Shown one piece after another: positions 8,525 to 15,680 of a DNA stretch of 64,000 nucleotides. Position 1 is the first letter of the stretch; each line of letters opens with the position of its first letter. Made by a program: the position numbers and the translations under genes. The notes under the pieces are model-generated. The model searched no databases and was not told the origin of the DNA. It worked only from the letters and a program-made list of their open reading frames with translations. This stretch comes from Streptomyces formicae (lineage in GTDB: Bacteria; Actinomycetota; Actinomycetes; Streptomycetales; Streptomycetaceae). Location of the stretch: the NCBI RefSeq assembly GCF_002556545.1, contig NZ_CP022685.1:2480001-2544000 (forward strand), read 5' to 3'.

Positions 8525-9891
8525 TGACGGCCGGGGGGAGCCCGTCTGCCGCCACCGAGGACGAGAAGGGCGGACTGCGCACGGCTCTCGCGGGCCTGAC
8601 CACACGCGGACGTTCCTTCCTCTCCGCCGGCATCGCCGCCGCCGTCTGTGCCTACGTACTCGGCCAGAGCGATCTGCTGCGCGTCGGGCTGCTGCTCGCG
8701 GTCCTTCCGCTGGTCTGCGCCCTCGTGCTCTTCCGCACCCGCTACCGCGTCGCGGGCAGCCGCAGGCTCTCCCCCGCGCGCGTGCCCGCGGGCTCGGAGG
8801 CCCGCGTCCACCTGCGCATGGACAACGTCTCGCGGCTGCCCACGGGCCTGCTCATGCTCCAGGACCGGGTGCCCTACGTGCTGGGGCCCCGGCCCCGCTT
8901 CGTGCTGGACAGGGTCGAGGCGGGCGGCCGCCGAGAGGTGTCCTACCGCGTCCGCTCCGACCTGCGCGGACGCTATCCGCTCGGCCCCTTGCAGCTGCGT
9001 CTGACCGACCCGTTCGGCATGTGCGAACTGACGCGCTCCTTCTCGACGTACGACACCCTGACGGTCATCCCACGCGTGGAGGCGCTGCCTCCGGTGCGCC
9101 TGACGGGTGAGGCCAAGGGGTACGGAGACGGGCGCAACCGCTCGCTCGCGCTGGCCGGCGAGGACGACGTCATCCCGCGCGGCTACCGGCACGGCGACGA
9201 CCTGCGCCGGGTGCACTGGCGCTCCACCGCGCGCTACGGCGAGCTGATGGTGCGCCGCGAGGAGCAGCCCCAGCGGGCCCGCTGCACGGTGCTCCTGGAC
9301 ACCCGGGGCGTCGGCTTCCGCGGCGCGGGCCCCGACTCGGCCTTCGAGTGGGCGGTGTCGGGCACCGCGTCCGCCCTGGTGCACATGCTCGAACGGGGCT
9401 TCTCGGTGCGCCTGTTGACCGACACCGGCACCTCCGTGCCCGGCGAGGGCTCGGACGGCTTCGCGGGCGCCAGCCAGGAGTCGGCGGACGCGGCAGGACT
9501 GATGATGGACACCCTCGCGGTGATCGACCACTCGGAGAGCACCGGGCTCTCCCGGGCGTACGACGTGCTGCGCGGCGGGAACGAGGGCCTCCTCGTCGCC
9601 TTCCTGGGCGATCTCGACGAGGAGCAGGCCACGGTGGTCGCCAAGATGCGGCAGCGCAGCGGCTCGGCGGTCGCCTTCGTCCTGGACAGCGAGGGCTGGG
9701 CGCGGGGAGCGGGCGGTGAGCCGTCCGGCGCGGGCGACGCGCGCGTGCGGATGCTGCGCGAGGCGGGCTGGACGGCCCTGCTGGTCCCGCCGGGGGCGGG
9801 CTTCGGTGACCTGTGGCGCCAGGCGGACCACGCGCGCGCCAGCGCGGGCCCGGCGCCCGCGACGGGCACGACCACCGGGGGCTGGGGATGA
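8524..9891 (+). CDS. DUF58 domain membrane protein
   Basis: 455-residue protein with two hydrophobic segments near the N-terminus (about residues 38-70) and a large soluble portion. The RRVHWRSTARYGELMVRREEQP block near residue 227 is the DUF58 signature, followed by a von Willebrand factor A-like fold. Its start overlaps the moxR stop (GTGATG); I prefer ATG at 8524 because GGAGG is then 5 bp away, whereas GTG at 8521 would be too close. MoxR and DUF58 proteins commonly act as a pair, the DUF58 protein being the likely client or adaptor. The Gly/Ala/Thr-rich C-terminus appears disordered. Confidence 0.92.
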   Translation: MTAGGSPSAATEDEKGGLRTALAGLTTRGRSFLSAGIAAAVCAYVLGQSDLLRVGLLLAVLPLVCALVLFRTRYRVAGSRRLSPARVPAGSEARVHLRMDNVSRLPTGLLMLQDRVPYVLGPRPRFVLDRVEAGGRREVSYRVRSDLRGRYPLGPLQLRLTDPFGMCELTRSFSTYDTLTVIPRVEALPPVRLTGEAKGYGDGRNRSLALAGEDDVIPRGYRHGDDLRRVHWRSTARYGELMVRREEQPQRARCTVLLDTRGVGFRGAGPDSAFEWAVSGTASALVHMLERGFSVRLLTDTGTSVPGEGSDGFAGASQESADAAGLMMDTLAVIDHSESTGLSRAYDVLRGGNEGLLVAFLGDLDEEQATVVAKMRQRSGSAVAFVLDSEGWARGAGGEPSGAGDARVRMLREAGWTALLVPPGAGFGDLWRQADHARASAGPAPATGTTTGGWG

Positions 9892-9952
9892 CGGGCTCGC
9901 ACACGGGCGTCGCGCCGGTGCGTGGGAGAACGACGACAGTGGGGGGACGGTC

Positions 9953-12388
9953 ATGAGTGGACGCACGCGACTCGCGCTGTGTGCCACCGCGGCCACGCTG
10001 ATGGCATCGAGCGCGCTGCTGCCGCTCGTCGATCCTGCGACGTGGTACCTACAGGCGGTGATCCTGCTCGCGCTGCAGAGCGGGGTGGGCGCGCTGACCC
10101 GGCGGATCCCGCTGGCCAGGCCGGTCACCGTGGCCGTGCAGGCACTGGTGACGCTGCTGCTGCTCACGCTGGTCTTCGCCCGCGAGCAGGCGATCGCGGG
10201 AGTGCTTCCCGGCCCCGAGGTGTTCCAGCGGTTCGGTGTGCTGCTGCAGGCGGGCGGCGAGGACGTCGGGCGGTACGCGATCCCGGCGCCGCTCAGCGAC
10301 GGCATCCGGCTGATGCTGGTCGGCGGCGTCCTGGTGATCGGCCTCGCGGTGGACGCGCTCGCGGTGACGTTCCGTACGGCGGCCCCGGCCGGGCTCCCGC
10401 TGCTCGCGCTGTACTCGGTCGCGGCGGGCCTCTCCGGAGACGGCGCCGGATGGCTGTGGTTCCTGCTCGCTTCCGCGGGCTATCTGCTGCTGCTCCTGGC
10501 CGAGGGCCGCGACCGGCTCTCCCAGTGGGGCCGGGTCTTCGGCGGCGCGGCGCGCGCACCCGGACGGGTCTCCGGCGGTCTGGAGAGCAATACGGGAGCG
10601 ATCGCGCCGATCCGCACGGGGCGGCGCATCGGCGCCGTCGCGCTGGGCATCGCCCTGGTGGTGCCGCTCGGCCTGCCCGCCCTCGACGGCGGCCTCCTGG
10701 ACGGCCCGGGCGGTGGCGGGGTCGGCGGCCGGGGCGGTGGCGGCACGATCTCCGCCGTCAATCCGCTGGTCGCGCTCCAGGACAGCCTGAACCAGCCGGA
10801 GGACCGCGAGGTCATCTCCTACCGGACGAACGCCGAGCAGACCGACGAGATGTATCTGCGGATCGTCTCGCTCGACCAGTTCGACGGGACGACGTGGAAG
10901 ACGACCGTCCGGAGCATCGAGGACGTGCCCACACCGCTTCCCGACCCCCGGGGCCTCAACCCCGACGTGCGCAGGACCGAGGTCCAGACGAACATCTCGG
11001 CCGCCGAGAGCTACGCGCAGAACTGGCTGCCCATGCCGTTCCCCGCCAGCCAGGTGGAGATCGACGGCCGCTGGCGGTTCGAGCCGGTGGGCCGCGCCCT
11101 GGTCGGTGACCGCGGCCAGACCACCAGCGGCGCGCAGTACAAGGTCAAGAGCCTGATCGTGGAGCCCACGGCCGAGCAGCTCGCGGACGCGCCCGCTCCC
11201 CCGCCGGACCTGGCCCGCGAGTTCACCAAAGTGCCCGACTCGCTGCCCGGGGTGGTCGCGAACACGGCCCGCAAGGTCACCAAGGGCGCCGCCAATCCGT
11301 ACGAGCAGGCGGTCAAGCTCCAGGACTACTTCGCCTCGGACGGCGGGTTCACGTACAACACCCAGGTGCGGGCGGGCAGCGGTCCCGCCGCGATCGGCCG
11401 CTTCCTGGAGCAGAAGGAAGGCTTCTGCGTCCACTTCTCGTTCGCGATGGCGTCGATGGCGCGGACGCTGGGGATCCCGGCCCGCGTCGCGGTGGGCTTC
11501 ACGCCGGGGTCCTCACAGGCCGACGGCTCGATGTCGGTCGGCCTGCGGGACGCGCACGCCTGGCCCGAGCTGTACTTCGAGGGCGTGGGCTGGACCCGTT
11601 TCGAGCCGACGCCGACTCGTGGCTCGGTGCCCGACTACACCCGCTCGGACAGGCCGTCCGGCGACGCGAGCGACCCGGACACCCCGGAGCCCTCCACATC
11701 CGCCGAGCCCTCCACGGCTCCCTCGGCGTCCGACAGCTGCCCGCCCGACCAGCGCAAGCAGGGCGGCTGCTCGAGCGCGGCCCCGCAGGTCGTGGCCGGT
11801 TCGGGCGGTGAAGGACCGCCTCTCGCGATGATCGTGGGGGTGGGGCTCGCGGCCCTGGTGCTCCTCGCGGTGCCCTTCCTGCCGCTGCTGTGGCGGACCA
11901 GGGTGCGGGCCGTCCGCCTGGGAGCCACCGGGCGCACCGACGCGGACGCGGCCGCGCGGACCCTGGCCGCCTGGCTCGAGGTGATCGACACGGCCTGGGA
12001 CCACGGCATTCCGCCGGACGAGTCACAGACGCCCCGGAAGGCGGCGGCGCGGATCGTCCGCATCGGGGAGCTGTCCGGCGCTCCGGCGGAGGCCGTGCAC
12101 CGGGTGGCGGCCGCGGTGGAGCAGGTGCTCTACGCTCCGCGGCCGCAGCTCCCCGCGGGCCTCTCCGATGACGTACGACGGGTACGCGACGGGCTGCGGG
12201 CCTCGGTGAACCGGTCCGCCAGGCTGCGGGCGACGCTCGCGCCGCGTTCGGCCGCTCGGGTGGTGTGGGCGGCGTCGGACCGCTGGGCGGCGTTCAGCAC
12301 GCGCTGCGGCGAGCGTCTCGCCTCGTGGTCGGCGGCGTTGCTGAAGCGCAGGCCGTCGCGGCGGGCGCAGGCGGAGCAGCAGGGCTGA
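9953..12388 (+). CDS. Transglutaminase-like membrane protein (TgpA type)
   Basis: 811-residue membrane protein: five to seven helices in the first 220 residues, an extracytoplasmic region, a transglutaminase core, a Pro/Ser/Thr-rich linker (about 575-610), another helix (about 625-645) and a cytoplasmic DUF4129-like tail. Core residues are C492 in EGFCVHFS and H535 in RDAHAWPELY; the third position sits in FEPTP, with Glu where many family members have Asp. Such proteins may cross-link, cleave or bind cell-wall peptides; the substrate is unknown. ATG at 9953 follows GGGGGGA by 5 bp. Third gene of the moxR operon, ending before two strong terminator hairpins. Confidence 0.92.
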   Translation: MSGRTRLALCATAATLMASSALLPLVDPATWYLQAVILLALQSGVGALTRRIPLARPVTVAVQALVTLLLLTLVFAREQAIAGVLPGPEVFQRFGVLLQAGGEDVGRYAIPAPLSDGIRLMLVGGVLVIGLAVDALAVTFRTAAPAGLPLLALYSVAAGLSGDGAGWLWFLLASAGYLLLLLAEGRDRLSQWGRVFGGAARAPGRVSGGLESNTGAIAPIRTGRRIGAVALGIALVVPLGLPALDGGLLDGPGGGGVGGRGGGGTISAVNPLVALQDSLNQPEDREVISYRTNAEQTDEMYLRIVSLDQFDGTTWKTTVRSIEDVPTPLPDPRGLNPDVRRTEVQTNISAAESYAQNWLPMPFPASQVEIDGRWRFEPVGRALVGDRGQTTSGAQYKVKSLIVEPTAEQLADAPAPPPDLAREFTKVPDSLPGVVANTARKVTKGAANPYEQAVKLQDYFASDGGFTYNTQVRAGSGPAAIGRFLEQKEGFCVHFSFAMASMARTLGIPARVAVGFTPGSSQADGSMSVGLRDAHAWPELYFEGVGWTRFEPTPTRGSVPDYTRSDRPSGDASDPDTPEPSTSAEPSTAPSASDSCPPDQRKQGGCSSAAPQVVAGSGGEGPPLAMIVGVGLAALVLLAVPFLPLLWRTRVRAVRLGATGRTDADAAARTLAAWLEVIDTAWDHGIPPDESQTPRKAAARIVRIGELSGAPAEAVHRVAAAVEQVLYAPRPQLPAGLSDDVRRVRDGLRASVNRSARLRATLAPRSAARVVWAASDRWAAFSTRCGERLASWSAALLKRRPSRRAQAEQQG

Positions 12389-12396
12389 GGCACTGG

Positions 12397-12425
12397 TCGG
12401 CGCCGGTCCCGCTCCGGGACCGGCG
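12397..12425 (+). terminator. Intrinsic terminator hairpin after the transglutaminase gene
   Basis: A 13-bp perfect stem (GGCGCCGGTCCCG and its complement) with a 3-nt loop begins 9 bp past the stop codon. There is no T tract, as usual in Streptomyces terminators. Confidence 0.75.
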
Positions 12426-12486
12426 CCGTCGGGTGCCGCTGCCAGGGCCGGGCGGGCCGGTCACGGCTGCGGTGCGGGATACGAAG

Positions 12487-12534
12487 ACATGTGTGAGGGG
12501 TGACCGCCCGTGGGCGGTCACCCCTCACACATGT
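12487..12534. terminator. Bidirectional terminator, 23-bp perfect inverted repeat
   Basis: The arms 12487-12509 and 12512-12534 are perfectly complementary over 23 bp with a 2-nt centre. It lies between the convergent transglutaminase and DUF3040 genes and should stop transcription from both sides. It is the second hairpin in 140 bp. Confidence 0.8.
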
Positions 12535-12576
12535 ATGTCGGGTCGGGACCCTCGGCTCAGCGCGGAAGCGCCAGCC

Positions 12577-12987
12577 TCACTGGCCTCCCTGCTCGTCTCG
12601 GCGGCGCTGCCAGCGCTGCTCGATCCGGTCCATCACGGAGCGGCGCTGCCTGGTCCCCCGACGGGGCTGTGCCCCACCCTGCGCCGCGGCCGCGCCCGAA
12701 GGCTGTTCGCCCGGCTTCGGCGCTTTGCGCCAACCGGTGACGGCGAGCACCGCGCAGCCCAGCATGACGAGGAATCCCACCACGCTGATCCAGATCTGCT
12801 GGGCGACCATTCCGGCCATGAGAAGGGCGATGCCCACCAGGAAGCCCGCGACCGCTTGGTAGACCCGCTTCCGGGTGTACGTACGCAGCCCGCTTCCCTC
12901 AAGCGCTGTCGCGAACTTGGGATCTTCGGCGTACAGCGCTCGCTCCATTTGCTCGAGCATGCGCTGCTCGTGCTCCGAGAGCGGCAC
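12577..12987 (-). CDS. DUF3040 small membrane protein
   Basis: 136-residue protein starting PLSEHEQRMLEQMERAL, the DUF3040 signature: an acidic amphipathic N-terminal helix (residues 1-30), two adjacent transmembrane helices (about 48-90) and a basic, Gln/Arg-rich cytoplasmic tail. The function of the family is unknown; it is common in Actinobacteria, often near the mraW/dcw region. GTG at 12987 is chosen because GAGGAGGA sits 6 bp upstream and homology starts exactly there; codons upstream in frame look non-coding. It converges on the transglutaminase gene. Confidence 0.88.
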   Translation of the reverse strand: MPLSEHEQRMLEQMERALYAEDPKFATALEGSGLRTYTRKRVYQAVAGFLVGIALLMAGMVAQQIWISVVGFLVMLGCAVLAVTGWRKAPKPGEQPSGAAAAQGGAQPRRGTRQRRSVMDRIEQRWQRRRDEQGGQ

Positions 12988-13263
12988 GGAGTCCTCCTCA
13001 TCGTGCAGTCGCCGGGGCGACCGGGGGTCCCCTTCAGGATAGGCAGGGAATCGCCCCCGTGAAACCCGCCCCTCTGCGCCAACTTCGCCAAACCGGACCC
13101 TGCACATCGCTCCGGCTCGCTGAAGCGTGCATTCCCCAGCGGCCGAACCGTCATGCAGGACGGTGTCCCTCGATCATACGGCGCCGGTAGCCCGTTCGGG
13201 GGGCCTGTGGCGTACTCCATGTGCGGCTGCGTCGCTGATCAGCGGGGCAGCCGCACACGCACC

Positions 13264-14100
13264 TCATGCCTCGGCGGGCTCCCGCGCCTCACCGAGCACA
13301 TGCAGCTGGGTGGCCACGGAGTGGAACGCGGGCAGTTCGGCGGCGGCGGCCTCCAGCGCGAGGAGGGCCTCCAGGGCGCCCGGCTCGGTGTCCACGAGGA
13401 CGCCGGGGACCAGGTCGGCGAAGACCCGCACCCCGTGCACCGCGTCGACGCGCACGCCCGCCGCCTCGACCAGCTCGGTGAGCTGGTCGGCGGTGAAGCG
13501 CCGGGGCACGGGGTCGCCCACGCCCCAGCGTCCCGCCGGGTCGGTGAGGGCGGCCTGCGCCTCCTTGAAGTGCCCGGCGAGGGCGCGCGCGAGCACGGCG
13601 CCGCCGAGGCCCGCGCCGAGCAGGCTGAGCACACCGGAGGGGCGCAGCGCGTCGACGGCGAGGCGGACGCCCTCGGCCGGGTCGTCGACGTACTCCAGGA
13701 CGCCGTGGCACAGGACGGCGTCGAAGCCACCGCGCTCGACGACGTCGAAGAGGCCGAGGACATCGCCCTGCACGCCGCGTACGCGATCGGCGACACCCGC
13801 CTCGGCGGCCCTGCGCTCCAGGGCGAAGAGCGCGTTCGGGCTGGGGTCGACGACGGTGACGCGGTGGCCGAGCAGGGCCACCGGCACCGCGAAGTTGCCG
13901 CTGCCGCCTCCCGTGTCCAGCACGTCGAGCTCGGTGCGGGACTCCCGGCCCGTGACCTTGACCCGACGGTCCAGGGCGTCCTTCAGGACGTCCCAGACCA
14001 CGGCGGTCCGCAGCGAGGCGCGCGGACGAGGGGGGTCGGAGCGCTGCGACGCCGCTTGCGGGCTGTGGTGAGAGGCGGGCGGGCGCATCGGGTCCGACAC
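13264..14100 (-). CDS. Class I SAM-dependent methyltransferase
   Basis: 278-residue Rossmann-fold methyltransferase. Motif I is LDTGGGSGNFAVP near residues 60-72, the acidic ribose-binding Asp follows in VVDPSPNA, and motif IV is FDAVLCHGVLEYVDD. These resemble UbiE/CmoA-type enzymes, but the substrate cannot be told. The first 35 residues are Pro/Ser/Arg-rich and likely disordered. The GTG start has GAGGAG about 10 bp upstream. The SAV_6107 HEPN gene lies 96 bp upstream in the same orientation and may be co-transcribed. Similarity to CmoA/SmtA-type tRNA methyltransferases is possible but unproven. Confidence 0.88.
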   Translation of the reverse strand: MSDPMRPPASHHSPQAASQRSDPPRPRASLRTAVVWDVLKDALDRRVKVTGRESRTELDVLDTGGGSGNFAVPVALLGHRVTVVDPSPNALFALERRAAEAGVADRVRGVQGDVLGLFDVVERGGFDAVLCHGVLEYVDDPAEGVRLAVDALRPSGVLSLLGAGLGGAVLARALAGHFKEAQAALTDPAGRWGVGDPVPRRFTADQLTELVEAAGVRVDAVHGVRVFADLVPGVLVDTEPGALEALLALEAAAAELPAFHSVATQLHVLGEAREPAEA

Positions 14101-14196
14101 GGCAGTTGACTCCTCGGCGCGTGGGATTCGGTTGCCCCCACCTTATTGCCTGGTGCCCGGTGCCCCGGCCACCGTCCCGCGGCGCGCACGCGCCGG

Positions 14197-14724
14197 TCAG
14201 CCCACGTCCGGCGGCTCCTGCCTGGGCTGGGGCAGCACGGGCTGCAGCACCAGCATCCGCTCGACGATGCGCAGGAACATCGCGACGTCACGGAGCAGGT
14301 CGTCGGCGTCGCGGACGGTGGCCGCGCCCTGGATGCCCGCCTCCGCGCGGGCCCTGCGGGCGGCGCCGGAGGCGAACAGGGCGCTCCACTCGGTCAGTTC
14401 GGGGGCTATCTCGGGGAGCACTTCCCAGGCGCTTCGGATGCGCTGCCTGCGGCGTGGGGTGGTCTCCGGCCTGCCGCGGGCGGCGAGCACGGCGGCCGCG
14501 GTGCGCAGGGCGGCGAGGTGGGCAGTGGCATAGCGCTCGTTCGACGTGTCCAGGCGGGCGGCCTCGTCGAGTCCGGCGCGGGCCTGGGCGAGCAGTTCGA
14601 GGGCGGCGGGCGGGGCGGTCGCGCGGCGCAGGACGGGGTGGACATCGCTCGCCGGGCCGGTCAGTGAGGAAACAGGGCCGACGGCGCTGTGCCGGTGTGC
14701 GGCTGCTGTGGAACTCCTGGCCAT
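14197..14724 (-). CDS. SAV_6107-family HEPN-domain protein
   Basis: 175-residue soluble, mostly alpha-helical protein of the SAV_6107 family, named from Streptomyces avermitilis and assigned to the HEPN superfamily. The helical block ALELLAQARAGLDEAARLD (about residues 41-59) and the following RYATAHLAALRTAAAVL are family hallmarks. The canonical HEPN RNase motif RxxxxH is not obvious, so nuclease activity cannot be assumed. AGGAGG lies 6 bp before the ATG. It is divergent from the ABC/YhgE operon and upstream of a methyltransferase. No function is established for the family. Confidence 0.82.
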   Translation of the reverse strand: MARSSTAAAHRHSAVGPVSSLTGPASDVHPVLRRATAPPAALELLAQARAGLDEAARLDTSNERYATAHLAALRTAAAVLAARGRPETTPRRRQRIRSAWEVLPEIAPELTEWSALFASGAARRARAEAGIQGAATVRDADDLLRDVAMFLRIVERMLVLQPVLPQPRQEPPDVG

Positions 14725-14813
14725 GACGAACCTCCTGTCGTCGTGTGACGGCGCAGTGGCCGTATGTGCCCATCGTGGAGTACGCCACTGACAATCGGCC
14801 CTGACCTGCGGCT

Positions 14814-14842
14814 TTGCCTCGATCGAGGGTTCGGGCTTATTT
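14814..14842 (+). promoter_or_regulatory. Predicted promoter of the ATPase-YhgE-tetR operon
   Basis: TTGCCT (14814-14819), 17 bp, then TTATTT (14837-14842). The -10 box touches the TetR operator that starts at 14841, so repressor binding would block initiation. Confidence 0.5.
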
Positions 14843-14866
14843 TTGAACTGACCAGTCAGTTCAAAA
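14841..14866. promoter_or_regulatory. Predicted TetR-family operator, 26-bp perfect palindrome
   Basis: TTTTGAACTGAC (14841-14852), CA, then its exact complement GTCAGTTCAAAA (14855-14866). It lies over the end of the predicted -10 and the start point, 20 bp before the first gene of an operon whose third gene encodes a TetR regulator. ACTGACCAGTCAGT-type cores are typical of TetR/AcrR operators, so autorepression is the obvious reading. Confidence 0.85.
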
Positions 14867-14885
14867 GGAGGGGCAGGGGGGAACT

Positions 14886-15680
14886 GTGGACGGTCCGACC
14901 GACGGCGTGCGCGGAGCCGCCGTCACAGCCGAGGGGTTCGGGCTCAAGGGCCCGCGCGGCTGGGCGTTCCGAGGCATCGACATCGACGCGGAGTCCGGCT
15001 CGCTGATCGCGCTGGAAGGCCCTTCGGGATCCGGCCGCACCTGCCTGCTGCTGGCCCTGACGGGACGCATGCGCGCCACCGAGGGCAGGGCGTCCGTCGG
15101 CCGCCTGCGGCTGCCCAAGCAACTGGCCGGGGTGCGCCGGATCAGCGGGCTCGGGCCCGTGCCCGGCGTCACCGATCTCGACCCCGCGCTGACCGTCGCC
15201 GAGCACCTGCGCGAACGGGCGCTCCTGGAGCGGCGGTTCAGCGGTTCGCTGCGGGGACTCCTGCGGCCGCGCGCCGAGCGCGCGAACGAGGCGAAGCTGC
15301 GGATCGACACCGCGCTGATCGCCGCCGGGCTCGACATGGAGAAGCTCCCCAAGGGGCGGCGGACCTCCGTGCGCGACCTGGAGCGCCTTGAAGCCCTGCG
15401 GCTCTCCATCGCCCTCGCCCTGATCGGCAGGCCGCGCGTGCTCGGCGTCGACGACACCGACCTGAAGCTCTCGGACGCCGAACGGGCCGAGGCGTGGGCC
15501 CTGCTGAAGTCCCTGGCCGACAGCGGGACGACCGTCGTGGCCGTGTGCAGCGAGGCGCCCGACGGCGCGGTCGTGGTGCGCACCGGCGCTCAGGACGCCG
15601 CGGACCGGAACAGCACCGAAGAACGCACCGACGACGACAAGGAGACGGCGGATGCGCTCGCCGAAGCTGGCCGCGCTTGA
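14886..15680 (+). CDS. Degenerate ABC-type ATP-binding protein
   Basis: 264-residue protein with the fold pattern of an ABC ATPase, but with several changed catalytic features. Walker A reads GPSGSGRT at residues 45-52, with Arg51 in place of the catalytic Lys. The LSGGQ signature position reads LERLEALRLS, Walker B ends in DD (189-190) instead of DE, and no switch His is evident. GTG at 14886 has a G-rich ribosome site directly upstream. Its end overlaps the YhgE-type gene by 29 bp. It may bind nucleotide without normal hydrolysis, or serve as a structural partner of the YhgE protein. Confidence 0.8.
   Translation: MDGPTDGVRGAAVTAEGFGLKGPRGWAFRGIDIDAESGSLIALEGPSGSGRTCLLLALTGRMRATEGRASVGRLRLPKQLAGVRRISGLGPVPGVTDLDPALTVAEHLRERALLERRFSGSLRGLLRPRAERANEAKLRIDTALIAAGLDMEKLPKGRRTSVRDLERLEALRLSIALALIGRPRVLGVDDTDLKLSDAERAEAWALLKSLADSGTTVVAVCSEAPDGAVVVRTGAQDAADRNSTEERTDDDKETADALAEAGRA

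Noticed and set aside
9888..9953. Earlier start for the transglutaminase gene overlapping the DUF58 stop (ATGA at 9888)
   Set aside because: That ATG is not in frame with the transglutaminase coding sequence.
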